DNA from: Chitinophagaceae bacterium
Lineage (GTDB): Bacteria; Bacteroidota; Bacteroidia; Chitinophagales; Chitinophagaceae
Length of the DNA: 35,205 bases
NCBI GenBank assembly: GCA_023251255.1
Contig: JAHEZD010000066.1
Coordinates: 1-35,205 of the forward strand
Direction of reading: 5' to 3'
Part shown: piece after piece, positions 24,423 to 33,185 of the stretch
Layout of the letters: each line of letters opens with the position of its first letter
How positions within the stretch are numbered: the stretch's first letter is position 1
Notes under the pieces: model-generated
Seen by the model: the letters and a program-made list of their open reading frames with translations, nothing else
What the model was told of the DNA's origin: nothing
Database searches by the model: none
Made by a program: the position numbers and the translations under genes

Positions 24423-25850
24423 TTGTTAGAAGGGCTAGAAATAACTGAAATAAAAAAAAGTGAAGTTATAAATCATACTTTATCTTTTAGAACTGATGCA
24501 GAATTCTTTAAGAAAGAGTACTTGCGAGGCGACAAAGCCATTACTAAAAATGGGTATGATAAACTTGTTACAATAACTAAGAAGATAAATGTAGGGTATG
24601 TTGGTTCTATGGTCGAATATTATAGAGAAGACGGAATAGTTCTATTACAAACGAAGAATATTGACGCTTTTTTTATCAATGATAATAATTTGATTAGAGT
24701 TACAACCGAATTCCATCAAGAACTTAAAAAATCGCAGATTAATTTTGAGGATATTTTAATAGCAAGAAGCGGCTCATTTGGTAAGGCTTCAATTTATCTT
24801 GAAAAAAATACTATAAACTCTTCTGACATTATTCTTGTAGAAGCAGCCAAAGAATCAATAAATCCATATTTTTTAGTATCGTATTTAAATTCAAAGTATG
24901 GGATTAATCAGATGATTAGATTTTCAAGCGGAGGTCTGCAAGGTCATGTAAATTTGAGAATCCTACAGGAATTACAAGTTCCAAAAATTGATAAGTCACT
25001 CCAAACTATTATTGAACAAATAATAAAACAGGCATATTTAAAACGGTGTAATGCAAAAGCGACCTATAATAAAGCTGAAGCAATTTTATTAGAAGAAATT
25101 GACTTACACAATTTTGAATTAAGCAAAGAGTCTATCAACGTTAAAAGTCTCAAAGAGAGTTTTGGAGTTACAAAGAGATTAGATGCCGAATATTATCAGA
25201 AAAAGTATGAACAGGTAGTCGAAAAAATTATTACTCAAAAACATAAATCACTTTCCACTATAGTTGAAATATCGAAATCAATAGAGCCTGGTTCAAATCA
25301 TTATTCTGATGAAAAAGGATTGCCGTTTTACAGAGTATCTGATTATGACATGTTTGGTTTGAGCAAGCCCGATAAAGAGCTATCAGTCGCATTTGTTGCA
25401 GACAACAAAGATTTAATCGAAATACTAAAACCTAAAAAAGGTACAATACTTTTTAGCAAAGACGGCAGTGTCGGTACAGCTTATTTATTACGTGAAGATT
25501 TGAAAGGAATTACTTCAAGTGCGATTTTGCATTTACAAGTAAGAAATACTAAAGAAATTATTCCAGAATATTTGACACTGGCATTAAACTCTAAGCTTGT
25601 TCAAATGCAAGCAGAACGAGATGCAGGAGGTTCAATCATTTTACATTGGAGAAAAGAAGAAATAGAACAGGTTGTTGTTCCGATAATTATATATAAAAAG
25701 CAAAAAAGAATTGCTGAATTAGTTGAAGATAGTTTTAAACTAAAAGTTGAAAGTGAAAGATTTTTGGATGTCGCCAAGAAGGCAGTTGAAATTGCAATAG
25801 AAGTAAATGAGAAAACAGCCATAAAGTTCATAAATAAAAATATCAATTAA
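24423..25850 (+). CDS. restriction-modification specificity subunit HsdS
   Basis: DNA-recognition subunit with two target-recognition domains. About 475 residues counted from a TTG at 24423; the frame is open further up to the T7 tract and the residues there (SPFNKAKYSALLEGLE) look like real HsdS N-terminus, so the true start is uncertain and may depend on frameshifting from hsdM. First TRD: GYVGSMVEYYREDGIVLLQTKNI...DILIARSGSFGKASIYL...LQGHVNLRILQELQVPKI. Coiled-coil spacer: IIEQIIKQAYLKRCNAKATYNKAEAILLEEI. Second TRD: VEISKSIEPGSNHY...GTILFSKDGSVGTAYLL...GGSIILHWRKEEIEQVVVPII, with a closing helix. The two halves have the expected circular symmetry. The first ATG in frame is within TRD1. 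The next gene starts one base after its stop. Confidence 0.85.
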   Translation: MLEGLEITEIKKSEVINHTLSFRTDAEFFKKEYLRGDKAITKNGYDKLVTITKKINVGYVGSMVEYYREDGIVLLQTKNIDAFFINDNNLIRVTTEFHQELKKSQINFEDILIARSGSFGKASIYLEKNTINSSDIILVEAAKESINPYFLVSYLNSKYGINQMIRFSSGGLQGHVNLRILQELQVPKIDKSLQTIIEQIIKQAYLKRCNAKATYNKAEAILLEEIDLHNFELSKESINVKSLKESFGVTKRLDAEYYQKKYEQVVEKIITQKHKSLSTIVEISKSIEPGSNHYSDEKGLPFYRVSDYDMFGLSKPDKELSVAFVADNKDLIEILKPKKGTILFSKDGSVGTAYLLREDLKGITSSAILHLQVRNTKEIIPEYLTLALNSKLVQMQAERDAGGSIILHWRKEEIEQVVVPIIIYKKQKRIAELVEDSFKLKVESERFLDVAKKAVEIAIEVNEKTAIKFINKNIN

Positions 25851-25851
25851 T

Positions 25852-26445
25852 ATGCCTGATTATAAAAAAGAATGGATGGCAAAGTCAGAAATAGACTATT
25901 TCGCTCCTTTTATCTCTTTATGGTTGGCCTGTAACTCATGGTACCGTTCTCATTACTCTGAATTAAATAATGTTGATAGAATATTAATTGATAAAGTAAA
26001 AGCTGATTTTACAGGAAGAAATCATCTATATATTGCCTTTAAAAAAAAGATTGAAGACAATGATAGGAATTTTAAGACGAATGTTGAACTTCTACAATCT
26101 GCATTATTAAAAGCAAATATCAAATCAGAAAAGCTCGAATATCCGTGTAATTTTAATTATTTATTAATTGATTATAGCAATAGAAGTAATAAAGCAAGTG
26201 GTTACACTAACATTATTAAAAATCCAAAGATTAATACAAATGGCGAAGTAAGTATTGCTGATAGTTCTTTGGTTATAAAACTTGATCAGATTTATATATC
26301 ATCAGATATGCGGATTGTTTTCCCAGGAATATTTGAATTAATATATACTATTCGGAATCAACTAATTCATGGCCTTTTAAACCCTAATAAGGAGGAACAT
26401 GAAGTTGTAAAATATTGCTACATGATATTAAATGACATTATGTAA
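25852..26445 (+). CDS. HEPN-like protein coupled to the RM operon
   Basis: 197 residues, starting one base after the hsdS stop, so very probably in the same operon. The N-terminus has a hydrophobic helix (APFISLWLACNSWYRSHY). Near the C-terminus is TIRNQLIHGLLNPNKEEHEVVKYCY, with Arg168-x4-His173, the R-x4-6-H motif of HEPN ribonucleases, in the expected last-but-one helix. HEPN proteins often act as RNases in toxin-antitoxin and phage-defence loci. I infer an accessory defence role, for instance action when restriction fails. No second catalytic domain is visible. AT-rich, like the RM genes. Homology could not be checked; the motif alone can occur by chance. Confidence 0.6.
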   Translation: MPDYKKEWMAKSEIDYFAPFISLWLACNSWYRSHYSELNNVDRILIDKVKADFTGRNHLYIAFKKKIEDNDRNFKTNVELLQSALLKANIKSEKLEYPCNFNYLLIDYSNRSNKASGYTNIIKNPKINTNGEVSIADSSLVIKLDQIYISSDMRIVFPGIFELIYTIRNQLIHGLLNPNKEEHEVVKYCYMILNDIM

Positions 26446-26567
26446 TGCATGTCATTTTAGCAATAATTTCTTTTTCCATACAATCTCAACTCCTAGCACA
26501 GAGTGTTGCAGGAATTGTCGATATAGTTACTATATAGTTCATACTATCAATTGATAATGTTTATAGC

Positions 26568-27593
26568 ATGGAAAGAATATTCTATAAAGCCATAATTTTT
26601 TGTAGTAATCCGTTAACTGGTTATTATAGGTTCGAAAACAAGTTTCAGATATATCCTTTATTGTCAGAAAATGCACCGAAACATGATAAAATAAAAATGT
26701 ACCCAGTGGTCATCGAATATCATGTACAAAAAGAAGTACAAATAGATGTTCCTGAAGTCTTGCAGGAACTGCAAGGCTTTATTGCAAAGCATACACATTC
26801 GCAGAACTATCAACGGCAAATTCGTAATCTCCTTTCGGCAGTAACAAATTACTGGTTCTATTTTCCACCAGCAGAATTTCATTGGTTCATTGAAATCCCT
26901 AACGGAGATTTGACAGACGAAATAAAAGATGAATTAGATAAGCAAAGTAGCAAAGTAGGAATGACATCATTTTCATTTCCTGAAATGCTCCAAGAAAACG
27001 TTATATCTAAGTTCACAGATACGGGGTTGCCCCAAATTGAGTTTATAAAACATCCTGAATGCTTTATGGATATAGATATAGACGGTGTTAAAGAGGTAAA
27101 ATTCCCAAATTATACAGATGTAGCTATAAACAATTTTTTTGCGTTGGATGATGAAGCAAGGGAAACAGTTAATTCAGCAGCATCACTTATTTCTAATGGC
27201 GTAGAATTAAGAACTAAAATGCGAAGTCTGTCTTTTATATCCTTTGTTTCAAGTATCGAAACAATGGTTAACTATGAATTTAAAGGAGTGCCAATAGACG
27301 CATGTAATAACTGTGGTCAGCCAAGATATAAGGTTGTTAAAAAATTTAAAGACTATCTTGCAAAATATGCTTCAAATAGTTCTTCCACCAAGAAAGAAGT
27401 TGATAAAATTTATAGTTTGCGTTCAACAATTGCACATACCGGATTGCTTCTATTAGGGGATAATAAAATTGATTGGTCAAATGATAAAAAACAAAATGAG
27501 CAATGGCAGGCTCATTTTCAGGCGATGCAAATCAGCAGACTTAGTTTAACCAACTGGCTTTTGATGAGAGGCGAACAGCAAGCCCTATATTAA
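26568..27593 (+). CDS. ApeA-type HEPN protein
   Basis: 341 residues. The N-terminal part is beta-rich and unassigned. The C-terminal part has SLSFISFVSSIETMVNYEF, a CNNCG (C246-x2-C249) mini zinc motif before RYKVVKKFKDYLAKY, then IYSLRSTIAHTGLLL, with Arg285-x4-His290, matching the R-x4-H active motif of ApeA-like HEPN domains (typical form YxxRSxIVHG). It lies 122 bp after the previous HEPN-like gene; that gap contains small palindromes (ATAGTTACTAT, ATCAATTGAT) that could be regulatory. Likely an RNase of the defence island. The two HEPN genes are different families and not duplicates by eye. Confidence 0.65.
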   Translation: MERIFYKAIIFCSNPLTGYYRFENKFQIYPLLSENAPKHDKIKMYPVVIEYHVQKEVQIDVPEVLQELQGFIAKHTHSQNYQRQIRNLLSAVTNYWFYFPPAEFHWFIEIPNGDLTDEIKDELDKQSSKVGMTSFSFPEMLQENVISKFTDTGLPQIEFIKHPECFMDIDIDGVKEVKFPNYTDVAINNFFALDDEARETVNSAASLISNGVELRTKMRSLSFISFVSSIETMVNYEFKGVPIDACNNCGQPRYKVVKKFKDYLAKYASNSSSTKKEVDKIYSLRSTIAHTGLLLLGDNKIDWSNDKKQNEQWQAHFQAMQISRLSLTNWLLMRGEQQALY

Positions 27594-27820
27594 CCCGGTC
27601 ATTAACCGGAGAGCACAGGTATGCACTATAAGGCCTCTGCAAAGAAAAAAATATGATAGGAAGTTTAGCTTAGTTATTCAAGATTTAAGGAAGATGTTTG
27701 GTAACGGAATAAATAGCTATACGTAGTATAACATTAGCTTAGTGACTATTAGAGTACATCTATTTTGGGAAATTTAAGTTTATAGCGTCAATCTTTATTT
27801 TGACTAAAATAATCGAAACC

Positions 27821-28495
27821 ATGCAAAATATTCCTTTTCTCTTTAAATATAAATCCCTGAATGCTGATGGTTTTAAATATGCCCAAGATATTTTTATAAA
27901 TAGGCGAATATATCTACCAAAAGCTAGTGACCTCAACGATCCGAATGAGGGGGTCGCAGAAATACAGATAAAGAATATGTATAGATATTGGGGAAATCAA
28001 ATTGAAGAACGAAACAGATCATCGACAAGAATATTTTCGTTAACAGAGAACAATAAATCAGCGTTAATGTGGTCGCACTATGCAGATAATCAAAAAGGGA
28101 TTTGTATAAAGTTTAATTTGGAATGGTTTGCGAATGATAAAACCAAAATACTAGGTGCAGTGAAATATTTAAGTGAGCCTATAAAAGTACCGCATAACGA
28201 AATGTCAAATCATTTCAATATTTTCTTAAATAAGGAAAGCTCTTGGCAATATGAAAAAGAGTGGAGGATTATATCAACAAATGAAAATAGATTTATCACT
28301 ATTCCCAAAAACACTATTCAAGCAATTTACTTAGGGCCGAGGTTTGATAACTCAAATTTAGAATGGGTACAATATTGGGCTAACTACTGTGGTTCTAACA
28401 GCCCGATACCTATAATCAAGATGGCTTATGCTTCAACACAATATGAGCTATTCGAAGAAAATGAATTACTTGGCAAAATACCACGATTAAGCTAG
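27821..28495 (+). CDS. DUF2971 family protein
   Basis: The ATG at 27821 (MQNIPFLFKYKSLNADGFKY) is preferred to a TTG at 27800. 224 residues with the DUF2971 layout: FKYKSL at the start, IYLPKASDLNDPNEG, IFSLTENNKSALMWSHYADNQKGICIKFN (the signature) and SWQYEKEWRII in the second half, then TIQAIYLGPRF. The biochemical function is unknown; members are commonly found among accessory genes. AT-rich, same strand as the RM operon, but separated from the HEPN gene by 227 bp of AT-rich sequence in which I see nothing definite. Confidence 0.8.
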   Translation: MQNIPFLFKYKSLNADGFKYAQDIFINRRIYLPKASDLNDPNEGVAEIQIKNMYRYWGNQIEERNRSSTRIFSLTENNKSALMWSHYADNQKGICIKFNLEWFANDKTKILGAVKYLSEPIKVPHNEMSNHFNIFLNKESSWQYEKEWRIISTNENRFITIPKNTIQAIYLGPRFDNSNLEWVQYWANYCGSNSPIPIIKMAYASTQYELFEENELLGKIPRLS

Positions 28496-28584
28496 TAAGT
28501 ATTGGAGATGCTTAATGTTCTTCTTTATGCTACATATTCGACACCATGTAGTTAATCTTTAATTTTAGCAAAAACTAATAATAC

Positions 28585-29511
28585 ATGCCACCTATAAAAG
28601 AAGTGTCCGCATCCAAAGCTACCGCCGCCAAAACGATCTATGAAGCCTTCAAGGTTTTAAGGGAAGCAGGTGGCCAATTAACAGGTAAGGAAGTCATGGC
28701 TAAATTGGTAGAAAGGGTACAGTTTACGGATTGGGAAAAGGAACCATTGGAAAAAACGGGCAATATCCGGTGGAAATCCATCTTCCAGTTTTATTCTGTG
28801 GACTGCACAAAATCGGGTTTCCTGCAAAAGTCAAATGGGGTTTGGTACATAACGCCCGAAGGCGAAGCTGCACACGCAAAATTGAAGCCTTTGGAGTTCC
28901 TGGAGTCTGTAGCAGAAGGCTATCGAAAATGGAAAGCCGCCAATGGCAAGGAGCCTGCCAAGGCCATCAATGATGAATCCATTACCGAGATTATTGAAAA
29001 TAACATGGAGCAGGCCCAAACGGCCAATATGGAACAGATGGAAGAAGAAGCCATACAGGGCATCAAGGATTATATCATCCAAAAGAATCCCTACGAGTTC
29101 CAGGATCTGGTAGCTGCTTTATTGAGGGCCATGGGCTATTATACGCCCTTTGTATCGCCCAAGGGTAAAGATGGCGGCATAGACATTATAGCTTATCAGG
29201 ACCCACTGGGCATTAAGACACCGAGGCTAAAAGTGCAGGTGAAACACTACCCGCAAAACCCCATAGCTGCAGATGCCATCCGCAGCCTCAAGGGCCTTGT
29301 GAATACGGGCGAAGAAGTGGGCCTGTTTGTAACCAGTGGCAGGTTCAGCAATGAAGCAGAACGCTTTGCCCGTGAAGCCAATGTGCACATCAAATTAATA
29401 GACGGTCAGGAATTCATTGCCCTATGGAAACAATTCTATAATGTGATGAAGGACGAGGATAAGGGGTTGCTGCCCCTGCATCCTGTTTACTTTCTGGGCA
29501 GTCATGAATAG
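28585..29511 (+). CDS. Mrr-type restriction endonuclease
   Basis: 308 residues. The N-terminal winged-helix domain (TIYEAFKVLREAGGQLTGKEVMAKL...GVWYITPEGEAA) is of the Mrr_N type, followed by a helical linker. The C-terminal Mrr_cat domain has YEFQDLVAALLRAMGYYTPFVSPKGKDGGIDIIAY with Asp200, and LKVQVKHYP with Gln218-x-Lys220, the QxK variant of the PD-(D/E)XK active site typical of Mrr, then GLFVTSGRFSNEAERFA. Mrr enzymes are type IV nucleases that cut modified DNA. Base composition is back to the core level, unlike the genes just upstream, so it may have a separate history. Its activity could conflict with the neighbouring adenine methylase only if it recognises that mark, which is unknown. 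Confidence 0.9.
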   Translation: MPPIKEVSASKATAAKTIYEAFKVLREAGGQLTGKEVMAKLVERVQFTDWEKEPLEKTGNIRWKSIFQFYSVDCTKSGFLQKSNGVWYITPEGEAAHAKLKPLEFLESVAEGYRKWKAANGKEPAKAINDESITEIIENNMEQAQTANMEQMEEEAIQGIKDYIIQKNPYEFQDLVAALLRAMGYYTPFVSPKGKDGGIDIIAYQDPLGIKTPRLKVQVKHYPQNPIAADAIRSLKGLVNTGEEVGLFVTSGRFSNEAERFAREANVHIKLIDGQEFIALWKQFYNVMKDEDKGLLPLHPVYFLGSHE

Positions 29512-29579
29512 GGTAATGAACAGTGAATAGATGAACTGATTATTTCTTGCGGAAGTTTTATAAAACCAATTTGCCCGTC

Positions 29580-30017
29580 ATGTACCAGCTCCAAAAAAAG
29601 AAGCGGCCCCTAGCTGTCAGGATACTCATATTTATCTTTGTTTGTTCCATGATTGTGGAACTGGTCAAAGTGATGTTTAGTCAGCCCTCCGTAAAGGAAG
29701 GCATAGCGCAGGCAGCCAACAATATAAACAAACGCTGCCCCATGATGGTGGACAGCAGCACCCGCCTGAACAACGTGATAGCCGGCGCCGATGTTTTCAT
29801 ACTCAATTATACCTTGGTAACCGTGGACCAGCAAGTGGCACCATTGGATACGATGCGCTTCAAACAGGAAATGAAAACGGAGATAACCAATATTACCAGG
29901 ACCAATCCCCTGTTCAAGTCCTTCCGTGATGAACAGTTAACCATACAGGCCATGTACTCGGATAAAGCAGGCCGCTATATATGCTCCGTAATGGTAACAC
30001 CTACGGATTACAGATAA
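29580..30017 (+). CDS. hypothetical protein with single membrane helix
   Basis: The ATG at 29580 (MYQLQKKKRPLAVRILIFIFVCSMIVELVKVMF) gives one basic-flanked transmembrane segment and a 110-residue extracytoplasmic domain; 145 residues. The domain includes INKRCPMMVDSSTRLNNVIAGADVFILNYTLVTVD, a pattern I have seen in small Bacteroidota hypothetical proteins (CPMMVD followed by an NYTLV strand). No function known. It follows the mrr-like gene on the same strand with 68 bp between, so it may be co-transcribed. Confidence 0.65.
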   Translation: MYQLQKKKRPLAVRILIFIFVCSMIVELVKVMFSQPSVKEGIAQAANNINKRCPMMVDSSTRLNNVIAGADVFILNYTLVTVDQQVAPLDTMRFKQEMKTEITNITRTNPLFKSFRDEQLTIQAMYSDKAGRYICSVMVTPTDYR

Positions 30018-30044
30018 TACAAGCCATGCGCTCCTTTTGTGGGG

Positions 30045-30277
30045 CAGCGTTGCCAATCTTCCAAAGGTGGGCAACCCTTTAAGACCGTCCCTCCGTAGGG
30101 GAATGCAGATTGCTTCGCTTGGGCTCGCAATGACGTCGTGCCGTTGGGAATGCGCCCGCAAGGCCGTCATTGCGACGAAGGAAGCAATCTAGGCCTTTCG
30201 GAGGAATACCTTGCTTCGCTGGAACTCCCAAGGCCGAGGTGCACAGGGTTGCCAACCTTCCAAAAGGTTGGCAACCC
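30045..30277. repeat. composite repeat island with GTTGCCAAC hairpins
   Basis: Fills the gap 30018-30286. A perfect hairpin lies at 30246-30277 (14-bp stem GGGTTGCCAACCTT, loop CCAA). A degenerate copy (GTTGCCAATCTTCC...GGTGGGCAACCC) lies near 30049-30077. Between them, inverted pieces such as GATTGCTTCGC...GCTCGCAATGACG and CGTCATTGCGACGAAGGAAG belong to the same dispersed family as the 35-bp repeats at 12.4 kb. No T-run follows the hairpin on either strand. Confidence 0.85.
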
Positions 30278-30286
30278 TCATACTCC

Positions 30287-32512
30287 CTAGGAAATGTATA
30301 AATCAACACCACAACCTGGGCAGTATTTGTAATGCTCCTTAATCTCATATTTGCAGTTTCCGCAAAGCGGAGTGGGGTTAATGACATTGTTGAATTCCGT
30401 TTTGTTAACGGCGTAAAACTGGTGGGGTATCTCATCTATAAAACTGGATTCCTTGCCCAGTTCCGTAATTAGGTATAGTTCGTCCTTTGCCCTAGTGAGG
30501 GCCACATAAAACAGCCGCCTTTCTTCTTCCAGCAGCCTATCATATTTTACGTCTTTCACTACCCTGAAAATGGCATCGTCCAGCCAAACATCGGGGAAGC
30601 CACCGGAGCCTTCCGTAAGCCCGACAATAAACACCACTTTGGCTTCAAGGCCTTTGGCAGCATGGATGGTTTTGGCCGTTACCCTTAGCCCTGCGTCTTT
30701 TAAGGCTTCCCTGTAGGGGTAGTACATCTTGCTTCTTCTGTACAGTATCAGTATGTCTTCCTGGTTCAGTCCATCTGCTTGCAGTTCCTGTACCTTCTTC
30801 ACCATATAGGCTACGCCATCCTCATCCCACTTCTTGGAGCGGTATATCTGTATTTTACTGGGTGTCTGGTTATGGGCCTTGATATCCTTGGCCACTTGGA
30901 ACTTGTTCCTTTTGATCACTTCATTGCTGGCACCCACAATGGTTTGCGTACTCCGGTAGTTCACGTTCAATGTAATGACCTTGGCACTGGGGAAGTGGTG
31001 TTCAAAATTCACAATATAGTCCACTTCGGAGCCCCGGAAACCATAGATGCTTTGCCAATCGTCACCCACGCAGAACAATTGGGTGTCGGGTGTGGTCAGC
31101 AGTTCCAGTAACTGTACCTGCAGGTTGTTCACGTCCTGGAATTCATCTACCAAAACATATTTGTACCGTTCATGGTACATATGCCGCATTTCATGGTTAT
31201 GCTTTAGCAGTTCAATGGCATGAACAATCAGGTCATCAAAATCCAGGTAGGACTTATTGATGCAGTAGGTAGCATAGGCTTGGATAATGGGCACGGCCAG
31301 TTCATAAAACACCCTTACCCGTTCATGTTGGTGGTGTTCGGATTTGGGTATCAGGTCATTTACCTGAATGCCGTTCGATTTGATCAGTGACTGTACCCTT
31401 ACCACCATTCGGAGGAATTCATCTACCTTGTCCTGATAGCCCTTGAATTCTTCCTCATAATGGAGGAATACCAGTTGCGATAGGTTGTCTGTTATTTTAC
31501 CGGCCAGTATGCCTTCCATGGTCTGGTTAAAAATGGTGGTATCATGCGTAATGGCTTCTGTGGTCCGGGCACAGTGCCTGCCAGCCAACATAAACTGCTG
31601 CACTTTGTCGTCAAGCTTGTAGCTCCTGTTGCTAACATGCTCCAGGTACAGGTCTGCCTGCGGAATATAGAAATCGGGCTTAAAAGGAAAGTCCTTCAGG
31701 TTAATGGTAGGCTCGTACACATATTTGATGCTGTGCCTGAACAGCCAATCTGCAATGTCCCTCTCCGATTTTGATTTTACTTTTTCCCCTTTGAACGTAG
31801 TGTAGTGAATTTGGTGGTCGTAGTTCTTCACCTGTTGGGTTTTGTCTTGCAGTAGCCTGTCTACATAAAAATCCAGTATATAGCGTTTGAGCTTCAGCAA
31901 GTAACTGGTATCCTTGCACAGTTCCCTGAGTATCTTATGGAGTATGTCAAATGTTTTTTCCGGGGCAATGCTCTTGTGGTTGGACTCTTCTGGCAAGTCT
32001 GCCGCTTGGTCATCAATCAATAACCTGAATTGATTGTCAAAGGAAAGTCCCCCACCGTTTTTGAGTAATTGATAGCATAAGGAGTGGAATGTTTTAACCG
32101 TTAGCCCGGCTATCCAGGGCATGCTTTGCACCATTGTCCAGCGTTGCTGCTCCTTCTCCTTAGCGGAGGTTCTTTTATTGCCCACAAAGGATGCGTACCT
32201 GCCGCTGTCATCACCAGCCATGATCAGGCGGTCAATCATTTCATTGGTCGCATTCTTGGTAAAAGTGATGGCCAGGATATTGGAAGGCTTGGTATGCTTT
32301 TCACTTAGTAAGTAGAGCAGTTTCTGGATAAGCGTTTTGGTTTTTCCGGAGCCTGCGCCTGCCAATACAAGTAACCGTTTATCCTCGCTAACAACAGCTT
32401 CTGTTTGCTTTTCATTCAGGTTACTTGAATCTGTTTTGGTCGGGTTCACAGCATGGAATTTATCATTGAGCAATTGCTTAGGGCGCAATAATGCAATATA
32501 TATCATGTTCAT
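30287..32512 (-). CDS. UvrD/Rep-like SF1 helicase with embedded nuclease-like domain and C-terminal zinc ribbon
   Basis: 741 residues from 32512 (a second ATG is six bases later). SF1A motifs in order: LNEKQTEAV (Q motif), VLAGAGSGKTKTLIQ (Walker A), AITFTKNATNEM (Ia), VDEFQDVNNLQVQLL (Walker B), VGDDWQSIYGFRGS (III), NVNYRSTQTIV (IV), TIHAAKGLEAKVVFIVG (V), RRLFYVALTRAKDELYLI (VI). Between Ia and Walker B sits an insert with SERDIADWLFRHSIKYVYEP and FKPDFYIPQADLYLEHV, like the PD-(D/E)XK domain found in a group of helicase-nuclease fusions. The C-terminus has CGNC and CPGC, a zinc ribbon. Likely DNA unwinding with cleavage in repair or defence. It faces the mrr region convergently and is not HsdR, which is an SF2 motor. 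Confidence 0.88.
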   Translation of the reverse strand: MNMIYIALLRPKQLLNDKFHAVNPTKTDSSNLNEKQTEAVVSEDKRLLVLAGAGSGKTKTLIQKLLYLLSEKHTKPSNILAITFTKNATNEMIDRLIMAGDDSGRYASFVGNKRTSAKEKEQQRWTMVQSMPWIAGLTVKTFHSLCYQLLKNGGGLSFDNQFRLLIDDQAADLPEESNHKSIAPEKTFDILHKILRELCKDTSYLLKLKRYILDFYVDRLLQDKTQQVKNYDHQIHYTTFKGEKVKSKSERDIADWLFRHSIKYVYEPTINLKDFPFKPDFYIPQADLYLEHVSNRSYKLDDKVQQFMLAGRHCARTTEAITHDTTIFNQTMEGILAGKITDNLSQLVFLHYEEEFKGYQDKVDEFLRMVVRVQSLIKSNGIQVNDLIPKSEHHQHERVRVFYELAVPIIQAYATYCINKSYLDFDDLIVHAIELLKHNHEMRHMYHERYKYVLVDEFQDVNNLQVQLLELLTTPDTQLFCVGDDWQSIYGFRGSEVDYIVNFEHHFPSAKVITLNVNYRSTQTIVGASNEVIKRNKFQVAKDIKAHNQTPSKIQIYRSKKWDEDGVAYMVKKVQELQADGLNQEDILILYRRSKMYYPYREALKDAGLRVTAKTIHAAKGLEAKVVFIVGLTEGSGGFPDVWLDDAIFRVVKDVKYDRLLEEERRLFYVALTRAKDELYLITELGKESSFIDEIPHQFYAVNKTEFNNVINPTPLCGNCKYEIKEHYKYCPGCGVDLYIS

Positions 32513-32631
32513 GGATATTGGAAGCCTTGCTTGGATTTCTTGTTACCTAACCAACGATACAATTGCCTGTCATTGGTAGTTAGGCGGTTCTCCCAACGGA
32601 AGCTATAAGGGAATGACTGTCTCAAGTATAT

Positions 32632-32690
32632 TCTAAAGCTGCATTTTCAATTTTCACCAACTGCATACACCGGATGTTCTTGGTTATCTT
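32632..32690. repeat. dispersed repeat R1, copy 1
   Basis: Contains CTAAAGCTGCATTTTCAATT and CACCGGATGTTCTTGG. A diverged copy is at 35090-35153 near the window end. The two copies bound the block DUF1016 fragment-KilA-N-phosphoesterase-HsdS fragment. Confidence 0.75.
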
Positions 32691-32694
32691 GCTT

Positions 32695-32743
32695 GCAGGG
32701 GCGGTGCTTATTCATTAACTTCATGGTGGGGGAGAAGGCCAAC
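32695..32743. repeat. 49-bp direct repeat R2, copy 1
   Basis: Differs at three positions from 33162-33210. Contains ATTCATTAACTTCATGGTGG. Lies 22 bp upstream of the truncated DUF1016 gene. The remaining gap back to the helicase start (32513-32631) shows nothing recognisable. Confidence 0.92.
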
Positions 32744-32765
32744 GAACTACAAGAACCTTTATTTA

Positions 32766-33185
32766 ATGAGTAGACAACCTGAAAATAGCAATGCCGATTT
32801 TGAGCATGTACTTTTATTGATACAGGAGGCCCGTGGCCGTGTATATGCAAAAGCAAATACCGAACTGGTGCTACTTTACTTCAATGTGGGTAAAGTAGTT
32901 GCTGAAAAAGTAAGTGCAGGTAATTGGGGCGAAAGTACGGTACAGGCATTGGCCAATTTTATTGCATCCAAGCAGCCTGAACTTTCAGGGTTTAACCGTA
33001 GGGGCCTGTATAGGATGAAGCAGTTTTACGAAACTTATTCAAATCCACAAATTGTGTCAACAGTAATGGCTCAATTACAAGTAATGGATAAGGAAGGTTT
33101 TGAAAAAGTGTCACCAGTGGTGTCACAAATACTAAACGACCAAAATTTAAAAGTGTCAAAGGCAGGGGCGGAGCATATTCATTAA
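32766..33185 (+). pseudogene. truncated DUF1016 gene (N-terminal domain only)
   Basis: 139 codons starting MSRQPENSNADFEHVLLLIQ. The DUF1016_N features are clear: YFNVGKVVAEKVSAGNWGESTVQALANFIASKQPELSGFNRRGLYRMKQFYETYSNPQIVS, clearly homologous to the intact gene at 6134-7129 (GRYIVEFEQEG..., GRRNVLDMRRFYLIY). The region from the conserved WSHY motif onwards, including the whole YhcG nuclease domain, is missing. The frame runs into direct repeat R2 (33162-33210) and stops inside it. It is therefore a nuclease-less remnant unless the N-domain acts alone. Confidence 0.88.

Noticed and set aside
30246-30277. Rho-independent terminator for the helicase gene
   Set aside because: The stem is strong but no T-run follows on either strand, and a degenerate copy nearby marks it as a dispersed repeat.
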